Assembly (NCBI GenBank): GCA_938743325.2
Contig: OW568895.1
Coordinates: forward strand, 250,501-314,500
DNA from: Pycnococcus provasolii
Lineage: Eukaryota > Chlorophyta > Pseudoscourfieldiophyceae > Pseudoscourfieldiales > Pycnococcaceae
Reading direction: 5' to 3'
DNA: 64,000 bases
Shown here: piece after piece, positions 1 to 10,206 of the stretch
How the letters are laid out: every line of letters begins with the position of its first letter
Numbering within the stretch: position 1 is the stretch's first letter
Notes under the pieces: model-generated
What the model was told of the DNA's origin: nothing
The model's database searches: none
The model's input: the letters and a program-made list of their open reading frames with translations, nothing else
Program-made: the position numbers and the translations under genes

Positions 1-419
1 TTGCGCGGTAAGCTCGTGTCTGAGTTGGCGTACCCGGTGGAGAGCGTCTCTCCCGTGATTCGAGAGTGTGGGTGCACGTTCACGTAGTCTCCCAGCGACG
101 TTGGCAGCATGATCCCTCTACCGCCGTCGAGGCTGTCTTCGATAATGGAGGCTGCAAATTTCTGCCTCCTCCTCCCCTCCGTGAGCGTGGGTGTTTCGCC
201 GTCTCGGTGCTGCTCGCGCGAGTACGTGGGTGGTGCCGTCGAGCCTATGGTCGTCGTGTCGAGCTCTGCATATTCGCGTCCGGCGTGTACGAGTTCGTTC
301 GGCGGCTGCGGCCTTCTGAGCGACGCGGGCACGGCGTTCGGCGGCGTGCGGTACGACGGCAGTTTGCGCAGGAGGTTGAGCGGCACGTGGCACGGCGCGC
401 CACCCACCGGGTCCGACAT
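1..419 (-). CDS. Partial gene running off the left edge, unknown product
   Basis: A 139-codon open frame starts at an ATG (417-419, read on minus) and runs without a stop past the left edge, so the 3' part lies outside the window. The protein begins MSDPVGGAPCHVPLNLLRKL and ends, at the edge, with LSTGYANSDTSLPR. Almost every third codon position is G or C, as in the neighbouring genes, which supports real coding. It is hydrophilic, rich in Pro, Arg and Thr, with no membrane segment, signal or family motif that I recognise. The next gene inward lies on the same strand. Competing plus-strand frames in this stretch are shorter or lower in quality. Moderately sure it is coding; function unknown. 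Confidence 0.6.
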   Translation of the reverse strand, partial: MSDPVGGAPCHVPLNLLRKLPSYRTPPNAVPASLRRPQPPNELVHAGREYAELDTTTIGSTAPPTYSREQHRDGETPTLTEGRRRQKFAASIIEDSLDGGRGIMLPTSLGDYVNVHPHSRITGETLSTGYANSDTSLPR

Positions 420-533
420 GGCGTACCCTTAAGGTGAGACGGTTAGCGGCCTGGGGGGGTAGACCAAAGGGAACGGCAACGGGACGCGGCGGGGCAAGGC
501 GTCCACCCCCGCACCTCCCAGGGGTGTTAGGGT

Positions 534-552
534 TAGGGTTGCGGTTAGGGCT
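534..552 (+). repeat. Short interstitial telomere-like TTAGGG run
   Basis: Two perfect TTAGGG units and one variant (TTGCGG) are followed by another TTAGGG. They lie in the 234-base spacer between the edge gene and the ADCK-like gene. Too short for a telomere; an interstitial repeat or chance match. Confidence 0.5.
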
Positions 553-653
553 ACAAGTAGACGTCCCCTTTTGTGACAACATTTTTAAAAGTCTTGTTAC
601 GATAGTTCCGTTTTGTTTTGTTTTTGCTATAATATTTGACTAAAAGTAGTATC

Positions 654-3311
654 TTACATGCCGCCGTACAAGCGGCCGAGACTCTCGCCCGTTAAACTCA
701 ACGCCATCAGGCTCGGAGTCACGGCATCCAGCAGATTCACGCGAGGGTCGAGCATCTTCGCCATGCCGACGAGGACGGACGTACAGACGACGAGAGAGGC
801 GCACTGCGCATTCACGGACACGCCATGCTCGCGGCACAGCCAAAGGACTTGCCGTAGAACGATGTCAACATCCACCGCGCCGCGGCTCGTGCCACAGTGT
901 TCGGAAAAGAGCTCCTCGATCCCGGAGGAGAACGCGAGCGCGTCGCTGTCGTTCGAGACATCGCACGACTTGTTGCTCATCGCGAGCAGATGGTGCGCCG
1001 CCTTGCTGCCACTTCCCGATGCCATGTGGCTCAAGAAGCTGAGAAAGTGATGTCTCGTGTCGCCCTCGAGCTCTTCGCACAGCCCAAAGTCTAGCAGAAC
1101 GATCTCCACGGTGTCAGCCGAGCCGTGTGTGCGGCAGAGAATGTTACCTGGATGCAAGTCGCCATGCACGAAGCGATCGCTCAGGAGCATCTTTAGGTAC
1201 GTGTCTGCGCCGCGTCCCACGACACTAGGACCAAGCGGATGACAAGGCTCCAAAGATTCTCCCTCCTCGGTGCTCGCATTCACCGAAGACGGCTTCATCT
1301 CGGCGATCCATTTGCCGACACTCTCGCCGCGCTCGTACGTCTCAACGAGCACATCGTCGCATCGCTCGAACCCCAGCAGAGGCTGCGGTGCCGTGACAGT
1401 TCCACGCCACTCTCGGAAGTGGCGATGAAATCGAAGGAGATTCTGCGCCTCCTGTCGCAGGTCAGCCTGCAAGCTGAGGCGCTCGGCAAACTGGGCAAGC
1501 GCCTGCTCAAGGCTACGAAAGAACGTGGACGCGGGAAACGCGTACACGAAAAGCGACACGATTTGGATGAGCAGTGCGAAGTCGCCCTCGATGCGCTCGC
1601 GCACGCGAGGATGACGAACCTTCAGCACCACAGGAACCGTCGGTGTTGTTGTGCTGCGGGAGGCGTATCCACCCATGGGATGGTAAAACATCGCGCGCAT
1701 CTGCGCGCGGTGAACCTGAGCGACACTCCCTGACGCCAAAGGTGTATAGTCAATCTGCGGGAAGATGTGACGCAGGATGCCGTCACGATCCGACATGTCA
1801 ACACCCGCGTCCGCAGCCGCGGATGCGCGCACCGGCCATGGCAGCGTGTCAACGAGGTGCTCGAGGCATCTTCGCGTGTGCAAGACACTGTGCACCGGAG
1901 CATCATCCTGCAGCTTCGCAAAGGCGGCATTCGCATCCTCGGGCAGAACATCTTTCCTCGCACTCATCCACTGGCACATCTTGATCAGTGCGGCACCGCA
2001 CGACGCACAAGATGCCGCCACAAATGACCACAGAACAGCACGCACGCGCGCGCGATACGCTGCCGCGGCAGCCTTGTGTGCCCCACCGCACGTCTCGTAC
2101 GCACGAATCATTCGCAGCATGACTGCGGCTGTGGGAAGCACGGCGAGCACGAGCGGTGCGAAGATGAGGGCGAGTTCCATCGCGCGCATGCAGAGCGCAA
2201 TTGTCGATGGCGGATTTGGCTTTTCGTCGTGTTGATTCAGCTCGCGTTGATTGTCATCGCTTGGCGGCATTTCGAACGCAACTTTCGGGAGCTGCGGTTG
2301 GTCAATTGCCAACGGCGGTGGCGGCAGCGGAGATGGCGAAGGCGGAGGAAGTTGATATTGCTGCGCAGTCGGTGGCGAGCACATATCTTCTTTGATTGGC
2401 GAAGGGGTATCCTCGCTCGAGTCACTGAGGTATGGAGCCGGCGCAAGCGCGCGTGTCAGCGCCACGGTTGGCGATGGCAGGATGGACCGTTGGCTGAGTG
2501 CAAGCGTTTCATCTCCATTCCGTAGCTGTGAAGCGGCGTCGTCGGTGCAGTCTTCGCCGTCGTGGTAGTCGGAAAGCAGGAAAACGAACGACACGTTGCC
2601 GTGAGCACGGTCGTGGGTATGCACGTTCACGCGCCGGGCCCAGCGCAGCACGCGAGCGAACGGCGCGTCGTCGGAGTTTGCTGGAATGTCGGTCATGAGC
2701 TTCCCAAGCCGCTGAGCCGCGTCACGGTGGCATCTTCTCCACGTTGCCTCCGCGTCGCGCGAGTCGAGCCGCGCCGTCGCGTGACGCGCGCTCTGGTAGC
2801 GCGCTGCCACTGGCAGCGTGGCAAGAGTGCGCTCTGCTGTCGCAAACATGCGAGGTGCAGCAGCTTGAGCGGTCGCCCCGGCGGCAGCGATGGCGATTGC
2901 ACCGAGCAGCGCGTCGTCGGCTTGCTCCGCCGCCGGCATGCCGTGTACGGTTGTGTGTTCTTTCCTCCGTCTTCTTCTTCGCCGCATCACGAGCTCCGCG
3001 ACCGCACGCAGCGCGCCGATTCGCCTCGCTTGTTTTCCGAGCAGCGCTCCTGCGGGCACGATTCCAGCGCAGCACGCGGCGACCCAGCACGCCGCCATGT
3101 TGACGACGCGCGCGGCTCGCCTCTGCGCTCGTGGCCGGAGGTGCGGGCAGCTGTCTTGCTGCTCCCTGAAAGCGAGCGCGAGCCACACGCCGGTTGTGAC
3201 TGCGTTGGACGCCGAAGAGGCGATTACGAGCGGCCGTACGTGCAGAATCCACGACGCCGCATCTCCCGCGGCACAGTGCGCGCGCAGTCCAGGGACCACC
3301 ACAGGCGCCAT
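654..3311 (-). CDS. ABC1/UbiB/ADCK2-like atypical protein kinase
   Basis: 885 residues. The C-terminal half is an ABC1 (UbiB, ADCK) kinase-like domain, a family that supports coenzyme Q or other prenyl-lipid metabolism in mitochondria and plastids. Visible motifs: the KxGQ-equivalent IKMCQW near residue 440, LPEDANAAFAKLQDDAP, the Ala-rich nucleotide loop PLASGSVAQVHRA, the catalytic lysine in VLKVRHP, the catalytic loop HGDLHPGNIL near 715-725 and the metal-binding DFGLC near 740. The long N-terminal half (Ala/Arg-rich, with an acidic and Pro-rich stretch) has no clear domain and may include an organelle-targeting region. The C-terminus resembles ADCK2 more than ADCK1. I chose the ATG at 3311 because upstream in-frame codons pass through the G/A-rich tract that precedes many genes here. 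Odd: the Gly of KxGQ is Cys. Confidence 0.9.
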   Translation of the reverse strand: MAPVVVPGLRAHCAAGDAASWILHVRPLVIASSASNAVTTGVWLALAFREQQDSCPHLRPRAQRRAARVVNMAACWVAACCAGIVPAGALLGKQARRIGALRAVAELVMRRRRRRRKEHTTVHGMPAAEQADDALLGAIAIAAAGATAQAAAPRMFATAERTLATLPVAARYQSARHATARLDSRDAEATWRRCHRDAAQRLGKLMTDIPANSDDAPFARVLRWARRVNVHTHDRAHGNVSFVFLLSDYHDGEDCTDDAASQLRNGDETLALSQRSILPSPTVALTRALAPAPYLSDSSEDTPSPIKEDMCSPPTAQQYQLPPPSPSPLPPPPLAIDQPQLPKVAFEMPPSDDNQRELNQHDEKPNPPSTIALCMRAMELALIFAPLVLAVLPTAAVMLRMIRAYETCGGAHKAAAAAYRARVRAVLWSFVAASCASCGAALIKMCQWMSARKDVLPEDANAAFAKLQDDAPVHSVLHTRRCLEHLVDTLPWPVRASAAADAGVDMSDRDGILRHIFPQIDYTPLASGSVAQVHRAQMRAMFYHPMGGYASRSTTTPTVPVVLKVRHPRVRERIEGDFALLIQIVSLFVYAFPASTFFRSLEQALAQFAERLSLQADLRQEAQNLLRFHRHFREWRGTVTAPQPLLGFERCDDVLVETYERGESVGKWIAEMKPSSVNASTEEGESLEPCHPLGPSVVGRGADTYLKMLLSDRFVHGDLHPGNILCRTHGSADTVEIVLLDFGLCEELEGDTRHHFLSFLSHMASGSGSKAAHHLLAMSNKSCDVSNDSDALAFSSGIEELFSEHCGTSRGAVDVDIVLRQVLWLCREHGVSVNAQCASLVVCTSVLVGMAKMLDPRVNLLDAVTPSLMALSLTGESLGRLYGGM

Positions 3312-4487
3312 TCTTCTTGGACCTTGGAGGGGAGTGGGAAAAAGGGGAGGGGGGGAGGGAGGGAGGGGGACCACCGAGGAGGCCGGACCGGACCGGACGT
3401 CCCCAGCCACTCTCGACGGATAAAACCAGGGGACGGGGGGGGGACGGGGGAGCGAGATCGACGCCTGGGAAGAAACTGTCGCTGTTTCCTTCCAGGGGTA
3501 TTGATCTGGGGACCCGTCCTTGCATTAATTACCGTACTCAGAACAGATGTTTGCCTGGTCGCGTTCTGATGAAAAGTCGCGTTCGAGAGTCCTGAGGAGC
3601 TGTCCTGAGTGAGGGCTGATGAGGTAAAGAACGGAGGCTTGTAGGGGATAGGCTATGGAAGGGGATCCCCACTTGTATGCAATTCCGGTTTTAACCCCCC
3701 CCCGGCCCCGGGCCTTGGATGGAAGGGGATCCACAGACTGACAGAGGTGCCACAGAAAGGCACAGAGGAGTCACGAGCCTTGATGCCATCACGATCACGG
3801 GGATGAGCGTTGTATTGTATGATCAGAGAGGTCCTCATAGTAGGGTAGGCCTTGCATCGCATCGTAGGTAGGCGAGGGTCCGGCCGAAGGGAGAGGAGAG
3901 TGGAGAGGAGGGGCCATCCTGATCAGTAGGAAGGGGGATCACGGCCTGCCTTGCCTGATGATGGCTGCACTGCACCCTTCATCGCATTGTGCATCAGATC
4001 AGCGATAAAGGCCTCCCCCCTTTCCATCCGCGTCCTTACACCACTCTTCCTGTCCTTCTTGCCCCTTCGTAATTCGTTCTCGCCCCTTCTCGCCTTCTCC
4101 GCGTCAACTTCCACCAACTCCTGGCACCAAGAAGAACAGACGTGCGCGTCCTCTCCTCTCCCCTCTCTCGGTCTCGGAGCGTGTCGGCGGGTCCTCTACC
4201 CGGTAGCCTTCTTGGTGGGACCCAACAATCCACAAAGAATAGCTGCCCTGTCGCACGTGCGCGTCTGGTTGGTTGTGTGCTTGTGCTTGCACGCGCCGAC
4301 ACGACACGTTTGAGCGACGTCGTCTGCCTTCCGTTTGCTCAGTGGCCGGTGTGTGTGCCGTGCGCCGGCCGCGTGCTCAGAAACAAGTCTGAAAAAAACG
4401 CGACGACAACACAGGAACGACCAAATAAAGAAAGAAATAAAAAGCTGTGCTCTATCATAGTGACTCGTGCGACGACGAATCTGCACC
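3312..4487. promoter_or_regulatory. Divergent spacer between ADCK-like and ZML genes
   Basis: This 1.2 kb region separates two head-to-head genes. At 3326-3372 the plus strand is almost pure G/A, so the coding strand of the leftward kinase gene has a pyrimidine tract just upstream of its ATG. At about 4010-4175 the plus strand is C/T-rich in the sense of the rightward ZML gene. A GGAAGGGGATCC word occurs twice, near 3656 and 3719, and a GC-rich palindromic stretch lies near 3695-3712. No supportable ORF or RNA gene seen. Confidence 0.5.
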
Positions 4488-5858
4488 ATGCAAGCAGCGA
4501 CGCAGGCGGCGCAGCCCGTGCAGCCCGTACGGCCGGTGGCTTCGCCGCCGACGCCTGTCACGGCAGCTGTGGCGGCTCTCGTGCCGTCAATAGCGACGAC
4601 GTCGCCGTGGTCAAAGGCGCCGTCTGGAGTCGCGTCGCCGCCTAGACCAGTCGTCACGGTTCCGATGTCGTCAGCGGCACCTACACCCGCACGTAGCACT
4701 GCACCACCAGCGCCCGCACCACCGCCACCGCAACCACCACCACACCTGCTCGCACCCACCTCACAAGCTGCGACGATCGCCGCTGCCGCTGCAGCGGAGG
4801 CAGAGACTGCCGCCGCTACAGCCGCGGCACTAAACGCAAGTCCGCTCACTATATGCTACCAGAGTGAGACGTGGACGTTCGACAACATAACACCTCAGCA
4901 TGTCATGGCTGTGATGAACGTCCTTCACCTGCCGCCTTGGGCAGACCCTGGCGCGGCGGCGGTTGCTGCGATGTCCCAAGTGGCTGCTCAACAGTTCGCG
5001 CAGGCGCAGATTGTTAACGCGGCGGTGCACCAGCCGCTACCGGCGAACCCGCTCATCACAACGGCGCCGTCGGCGCTTGTGACGGCGCCCAACGCGATGC
5101 AGGTGGACGGTGCAACTAATACCGCAAAGGTGCAGCCTGATGGGCCGGCGAGTGCAAGCGGTGGTCTACCAAACACTGCGGGAGCAGTCGCGGAAAAATC
5201 TGCGCCAGTGAACGAAGCGGCGGAGAAGAGGCGCGCGAGCCTAGAGCGGTTTCGCGAGAAGAGACAGAACCGCAATTTCGAGAAGCGCGTGCGATACGAA
5301 GTGAGGAAAGAGGTGGCGCTGCGCATGGCGCGTAACAAGGGTCAATTCACCGCGGCCCCGAAGGCTGAGACGCCGGCAAACGGCGCTGCGGTGGCAACTC
5401 CCGCGACACCTATTGAAGATGCGCCGGCACCAGCGATCCAAGCTGACCCGGGCGCACGAAGCACGGCAGCGCCATTTGACGTGGCAAATTTGTACAACAA
5501 GGAAGGCGCAGGCAAGCATGGCGACGAAGAGCGATGTCTGCACTGCGCAACTCCGGCCAGCCTTACGCCGATGATGCGCCGTGGGCCAACGGGGCCGAGA
5601 ACACTGTGCAATGCATGCGGCTTATTTTGGAAGGCGAAGGGCGAGCTGCGGCCGTTGGGCACGAGACCGCCGGCTGGAGCACCCGCGCCGGCCACCGTCG
5701 CGCACGCCCCGGCGCCAACACAAGCTGCCACGGACGACTTGGGGGATAATAAAGAGGTTGGCGCGAATGTGGTCTCGGATGCAAAAACACCAGGCGTCGT
5801 ATTGGAGGCGCCGCCTCAAAGAACACCAGAGGACGGTCTGGCACAGGCACCAACCTGA
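4488..5858 (+). CDS. ZML-type TIFY-CCT-GATA transcription factor
   Basis: 456 residues, nuclear DNA-binding regulator. After an Ala/Pro-rich N-terminus come, in order, a TIFY domain (about residues 120-148, TWTFDNITPQHVMAVM), a basic CCT domain (about 245-287, RFREKRQNRNFEKRVRYEVR) and one GATA zinc finger with Cys350-x2-Cys353-x20-Cys374-x2-Cys377 (MMRRGPTGPRTLCNACGLFW). The 20-residue finger loop and the domain order are those of plant class C GATA factors (ZIM/ZML), which bind GATA-type sites; TIFY usually mediates dimerisation. The start is the ATG in CACCATGC; a GTG seven codons earlier is not needed. It faces the ADCK-like gene head to head and converges on CCT-eta. Confidence 0.95.
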   Translation: MQAATQAAQPVQPVRPVASPPTPVTAAVAALVPSIATTSPWSKAPSGVASPPRPVVTVPMSSAAPTPARSTAPPAPAPPPPQPPPHLLAPTSQAATIAAAAAAEAETAAATAAALNASPLTICYQSETWTFDNITPQHVMAVMNVLHLPPWADPGAAAVAAMSQVAAQQFAQAQIVNAAVHQPLPANPLITTAPSALVTAPNAMQVDGATNTAKVQPDGPASASGGLPNTAGAVAEKSAPVNEAAEKRRASLERFREKRQNRNFEKRVRYEVRKEVALRMARNKGQFTAAPKAETPANGAAVATPATPIEDAPAPAIQADPGARSTAAPFDVANLYNKEGAGKHGDEERCLHCATPASLTPMMRRGPTGPRTLCNACGLFWKAKGELRPLGTRPPAGAPAPATVAHAPAPTQAATDDLGDNKEVGANVVSDAKTPGVVLEAPPQRTPEDGLAQAPT

Positions 5859-6039
5859 ACACATGGGTTTTTCCCTTGTCTTTGACCAACCTCCCTCCTT
5901 TGTACCTTTCAAACAAGTAAGACAAACCGCGTTTTGATCCACCCACTTTTCTTTCTCTCAGGTGGGCTTAAGCAAGGGGAAATGACATGCACCGAAGGCG
6001 AGCGAAAAAGCGCCCTGATAGAACCTAAATCACCAGCGC

Positions 6040-6131
6040 CATGTGGAATGGAATAGATGGTACGAATGACCGACGACCGTGGAACGAAGTAAAACTCTCC
6101 ATACAATTGTGGATAGTAGTAAATGAGCAAT
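6040..6131. repeat. Diverged end of a MITE-like family (second copy)
   Basis: In the 347-base spacer between the convergent ZML and CCT-eta genes, the minus strand reads GATTGCTCATT, then TATGGAGAG, TTTTACTTCGTTCC, ACGGTCGTC and CATTCGTACCATCTATTCCA. The same blocks in the same order (GATCGCTCATT, AATGGAGTG, CTTTACTTTGTCC, ACGGTCGTC, CATTCACACCATTTACATTC) form the right end of the inverted-repeat element at 37593-37876. I see only one end here. The rest of the spacer (5859-6039, 6132-6205) shows nothing further. Confidence 0.5.
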
Positions 6132-6205
6132 CAACAGTCTATTACTCTGTAATTTTTTCTCTTATGAAAATTTACTTTCGATGAATCGTCGGCGCCCACC
6201 GCACT

Positions 6206-7972
6206 TTAGCGACGTCCACGCCCACGTCCACGCCCGCCCATTCCTCGTCCTCGCCCACCGCCACGTCCGCCCATCGCAGGCATGGAGTTCTGCGGGTCCT
6301 CCGAACGAGGATTGCGGACCGTCTCGTCCACACTCAAGACAAGGCAGGCTGCGTCGCACGCCGCGCGCACGGCGTGTAGCTTGACAGCAGACGGTTCCCA
6401 CACGTACGACTTGTATGTGTCGATCACCGCCGAAGAGCCGACTCCTCCGCTCGCCCCTCCGTCGTTGCGCTGCTGGAACTGCGCATTCATGCCACCGCGC
6501 ACGTCGACGCCGAAATTCGCCCCACCCTCTTGCGCATGCTTCTGACGAAGCTTGTTCAGCACATCCGTCGCGTCGAGTCCCGCGTTGTCGCACAGCTGCC
6601 TCGGGATGATTTCGAGCGCCTTGGCGAAAGCATTGATGAAGAGCTGCGCCTTGCCCGCAACCGATCGAGCGTACTCGCGAAGGCGCCGGCTAAGCTCCAT
6701 GTCGATGGCGCCGCCACCAGGAACGACGGACGTGTTCTTGACGGCTCGGCGCACGATGTGCATGGCATCTTCCAGGCTTCGCACCGCCTCGTCGATGAAC
6801 TGCTCGGCACCTCCTCGCAGCACAATCGTGCAGCTCTTGCTAAGCGGGCATCCCTTGAAGAGGTTGTACCGCTCACCTCCCACCTGGCGCTCCTCAAACA
6901 CCTCGCACGTTCCCATCGCCTCGACCGGCACGGAGCTCACGGACGTCTGGACGACGGCGCCCGTTGACTTGCACAGTCGGCGCATGTCCTCCTCCGGCAC
7001 GCGGCCGGCGCAGAAGATATCCCTGTCGGCGAAGTACTGCGTGGCGAGATCGCCGATGGCGAGACGCGACACGATCACCTTTGCGCCTGTTTTCACGCAC
7101 AAGTCGAGCTTCTCGTAGATGACGTTCCACTCGGCGTCGACGACGCGCTGGTACGCCTCCGGGTCGGTGATGCGCACCTCGGCGTTGTCGCGCTCCGCCT
7201 TGAGCTCGAGCTCGATGTTCAGTGCAAGCACCTTCGGCTGCTCGAACGACTTCGGCTGCTGTTCGAATCCGGCGTACGAGAACGTCTTCTTGAACGCGAC
7301 GCCGTCGACGAGGAAGCTCTCCCGTAGGTGTCCTCCCTGCACCTTCTTGAACCCGATGTCGCGGTGATCGAGCGTTCGCTGGTCGAGTGTCAGCACCGCC
7401 TCGACGATCATGCTGGCGAAGAACTCCTTTTCGTGGTTGACGAGTTTGCTGTTCAAGGATGTTCCCGCGCACTTCTCGAGCATCGCGCGTTTCTCCGCGT
7501 CGGTGGATCCCTCGCCGATGGACACGGCAAGCTTGTTGACCCACGAGATGGCGAGGTCCGCCGCCGTGCGGTACGCGGCAATGATGGCCTGCACGGGCAC
7601 GCCATCTTCGACGAACGGCTTCGCTTCCTTGAGGAACTCTGACGCGAGCAGTACGACCGTCGTCGTTCCGTCGCCCACCTCGGAGTCCTGCGAGCGCGCG
7701 ATGTCCGTGAGCGTTTTCGCCGCGGGGTGCACGATGGAGAGTAGCTTCATGATGGTCGCGCCGTCGTTGGAGATGGTCGCCTCTGCGCCCTGCGCGTGGA
7801 TCAGCTTGTCGAATCCGCACGGCCCTAGCGTCGTGCGCACAGCGTCGGCGACTGCTAGGCATGCGTTGATGTTGGAGAGTAGCTGCGGCGTTCCCTGCGA
7901 GGTGTCCGTTCCTTCTCGGAGCAGTATGACCTGCGGCGTCATGCCCCCTGGTAGCATGGACGGGTGCGCCAT
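6206..7972 (-). CDS. CCT7: Cytosolic chaperonin CCT subunit eta
   Basis: 588 residues, one of the eight subunits of the TRiC/CCT ring that folds actin, tubulin and other cytosolic proteins using ATP. Group II chaperonin signatures are clear: [23 protein letters not shown], the ATP-site [11 protein letters not shown] at about residues 100-110 and [11 protein letters not shown] in the C-terminal equatorial part. Eta-specific similarity runs through the whole length, including [12 protein letters not shown] and [11 protein letters not shown]. Compared with the usual 540-560 residues it has a Gly/Ser/Gln-rich insertion near residue 505-525 and an arginine-glycine-rich C-terminal tail. The ATG at 7972 has a good context (GCCATGG read on plus is its complement); a G/A-rich tract on plus lies just upstream. 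Confidence 0.97.
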   Translation of the reverse strand: MAHPSMLPGGMTPQVILLREGTDTSQGTPQLLSNINACLAVADAVRTTLGPCGFDKLIHAQGAEATISNDGATIMKLLSIVHPAAKTLTDIARSQDSEVGDGTTTVVLLASEFLKEAKPFVEDGVPVQAIIAAYRTAADLAISWVNKLAVSIGEGSTDAEKRAMLEKCAGTSLNSKLVNHEKEFFASMIVEAVLTLDQRTLDHRDIGFKKVQGGHLRESFLVDGVAFKKTFSYAGFEQQPKSFEQPKVLALNIELELKAERDNAEVRITDPEAYQRVVDAEWNVIYEKLDLCVKTGAKVIVSRLAIGDLATQYFADRDIFCAGRVPEEDMRRLCKSTGAVVQTSVSSVPVEAMGTCEVFEERQVGGERYNLFKGCPLSKSCTIVLRGGAEQFIDEAVRSLEDAMHIVRRAVKNTSVVPGGGAIDMELSRRLREYARSVAGKAQLFINAFAKALEIIPRQLCDNAGLDATDVLNKLRQKHAQEGGANFGVDVRGGMNAQFQQRNDGGASGGVGSSAVIDTYKSYVWEPSAVKLHAVRAACDAACLVLSVDETVRNPRSEDPQNSMPAMGGRGGGRGRGMGGRGRGRGRR

Positions 7973-8600
7973 GGCTTGACAAGACAAGAGAAGAGTGCGA
8001 GAGAGTGTGTTGTGATCAGCCGCGGGACCCGAGAGGGAAGAGGGGGGAGGGGAGGGAGAGCCGCCTCACAGGGAGGGACGAAAGGGACGAAAGGGGCGGG
8101 ACCCAACCAAGGAAGAAGAGGGGGGAAAGGGGGGAAAGAAATCTCAATCGGGGGGAATTAGGTTTTTATTAGCCCGGGCCCCGGCTTTTTGCCTGACTAA
8201 AACCTCCTACTTCCCTTCTGAGTTCTGACTTCTGAATAATCTGAGGTCTCCCCTTCTCGAACAATAACACCGCACCCTACGACTGCCAGACTGCTCTCTC
8301 CCCTTCCACAGTCCACAGTACGAGCTCCGACCTTTGCTTTAGGCTGCTCCATTCGGCCGCCTGCTCTTGCTCGAGGGCTTGCTGCCCTTCCGCGTTGGGC
8401 GACTCTCTCGTTCCGACTTCGGTGCTTCGAAGGATTTGCCTAACAAACCTACGCGTACAGTACCCGCTTTGTCCGGGTCCTACTACATACAGTACCTACG
8501 TATACGCTTCTTTCGTGACACACTCTTGAAACAAACAACAAGCTTGATAGCGAATACATAATAATAATATTACCTAGTCTAAGTATGTAGGGTAGTCAGT
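7973..8600. promoter_or_regulatory. CCT-eta upstream region with pyrimidine tract
   Basis: 628 bases between the CCT-eta start and the end of the next minus-strand gene. Plus-strand bases 8028-8156 are dominated by G and A, so the CCT-eta coding strand carries a long C/T tract. A GC-rich hairpin-like string (AGCCCGGGCCCCGGCT) follows at 8170-8185. The remainder, 8190-8600, holds no ORF with coding character. Confidence 0.45.
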
Positions 8601-10172
8601 CTATTGATCTCCTCCCTCCGCTCTCTCGACGGCCGACATCTCGAGCTTCGCCTGCTCAGCCGCAGCGACGTCCGCCATCTGCGCCTCCATCTGCGCGCGC
8701 TCGCGCTTGCGCGTATTCCGTTCGCGATGACGCGCCTCGCCCACGCGACTCGCATTGATGATCGTGCCCATCGGCTCGGCGCGCTTGCTGTGATGAGGGC
8801 TAGGAACGGACGAAGTGTGGTGCAGGATCCATGTGTTCGCAGCCGCAACCGAACTGAGCTCCTGCAGCATCGGCTTTGCCTTGCGCGGTGGAACGAACGC
8901 GATGAATCGGCCGCCTGTGCGCAGCACGCGCATCGCATCGGTGACGATGTTGCGCATGTGGTCGTACTCGAGAGCCTCCGAGTAGATCGCGCCCTCAACA
9001 ACGCAGTCCATCACAACTGCGTCCATTGAGCCGTCTGCGACGTCCGCGCCGAACGACGTGAAGCGCAGGCCAGTGCTCTCGTCGCCAGCGGCGGGAGGTT
9101 GACGCAGCGTGCGGTACGCCGCGTCGCAGCATAGAAAGCGCATCGCCGCAAGCACGCCTGATCCTGACGTCTCCGATGCGCTGGGAACGAAATGCAGAAT
9201 CGCGGCGTTGGGCATCGGCTTCGTCAGGAAGGCCAACGCACCGCACACCGCGGAGGGTAGCGTCGTCGGCAATAGCGTGTTGTTCTTATTTCTGCACGCT
9301 TCCACCGTTTCCTTCTTCTTCGCCTCGATCGAGTTCTCATCTTCCTGCGTCTTGCTCGCCTCGTTGCGCTCGCGAATGCCCTCGGAGAGGAGCGCGCGGT
9401 ACTTTGCATCTCCGGGAGGAGGAGGGGGAAGCTCCAGGCTAATGTGCGCCTCCCCGTATGTTGGATGTTGCCGAATGCACACCTCAAGCTCGTATGCCAC
9501 GAGCTCCGGCTTCAGCTCGTCAGGACGCAGCTCAACAAGACGTGCCGCGAGCATCTGCCCCAGCTCAGCTTTCGTCTCGTGCGACTGCAACCCTGGTCCC
9601 TTGCAGGAAACTCGAAAGCGAAGCTTTGTGCCGTCCGCGACACGCGCGGTCGCAATGCGCCAGGCTCGCATCCAATCTGCAACGTGCTCCGCATCGAGCG
9701 CAGCGAGAGCCGCAGGAAACGCTGCGATCAGCGACTTGGCAGCGAGCGCCTTGTCGCTCGTCTTTGGCGTGAATACGACGCGTGCAACGGCGACGTTAGC
9801 GCTATCCGCAGCCACGGCGCGCCGTGCGGCTCTGCATGCGTCGAGCGAACTCTTCGTGGGAAGGCAGAGCGTCGTTGGGTGGCTGAGCACTCGAGTAGGC
9901 TTTGGTCCATTGAAGATTCTACTTGGTGACGTATTGAGCTGCATTTGGCACACAAAGTCAAGCCCGAACGTCGGACGAACCATCGCCAGCGCGCCAGGAG
10001 AGGGGTAGTGCAGCGACGAGGAATTATCCTTGTCCACGTCTGCCGCGTGCCATGTCACAGCCTCCAAGCGCCTTGCTTCGAGAACGCCATGTCCAACATT
10101 GGTCGTTGCGGAGGTGGTGGTGACCGCTTCTTTTCCCTCGGTGTCTACCTCGCTGTCTTTGTCGCTGTCGCT

Positions 10173-10206
<34 letters not shown>

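Noticed and set aside
434-643. Short plus-strand frame with GR-rich start near the telomere-like run
   Set aside because: Low-complexity, no homology I recognise, and it overlaps the promoter of the edge gene.
3311-3410. Longer ADCK-like N-terminus starting at a GTG
   Set aside because: Passes through the pyrimidine tract seen upstream of many genes; the ATG at 3311 is a better start.
7255-7275. tRNA B-box-like GTTCGAATCC
   Set aside because: Lies inside CCT-eta coding sequence with no cloverleaf around it.
6894-7982. Long Arg/His/Gly-rich minus-strand frame inside CCT-eta
   Set aside because: Shadow frame of a strongly G/C-third-position gene; composition is that of a shifted frame.
8165-8190. 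Bacterial-style hairpin terminator
   Set aside because: GC-rich palindrome followed by T's, but in a eukaryotic promoter region upstream of CCT-eta with no transcript ending there.
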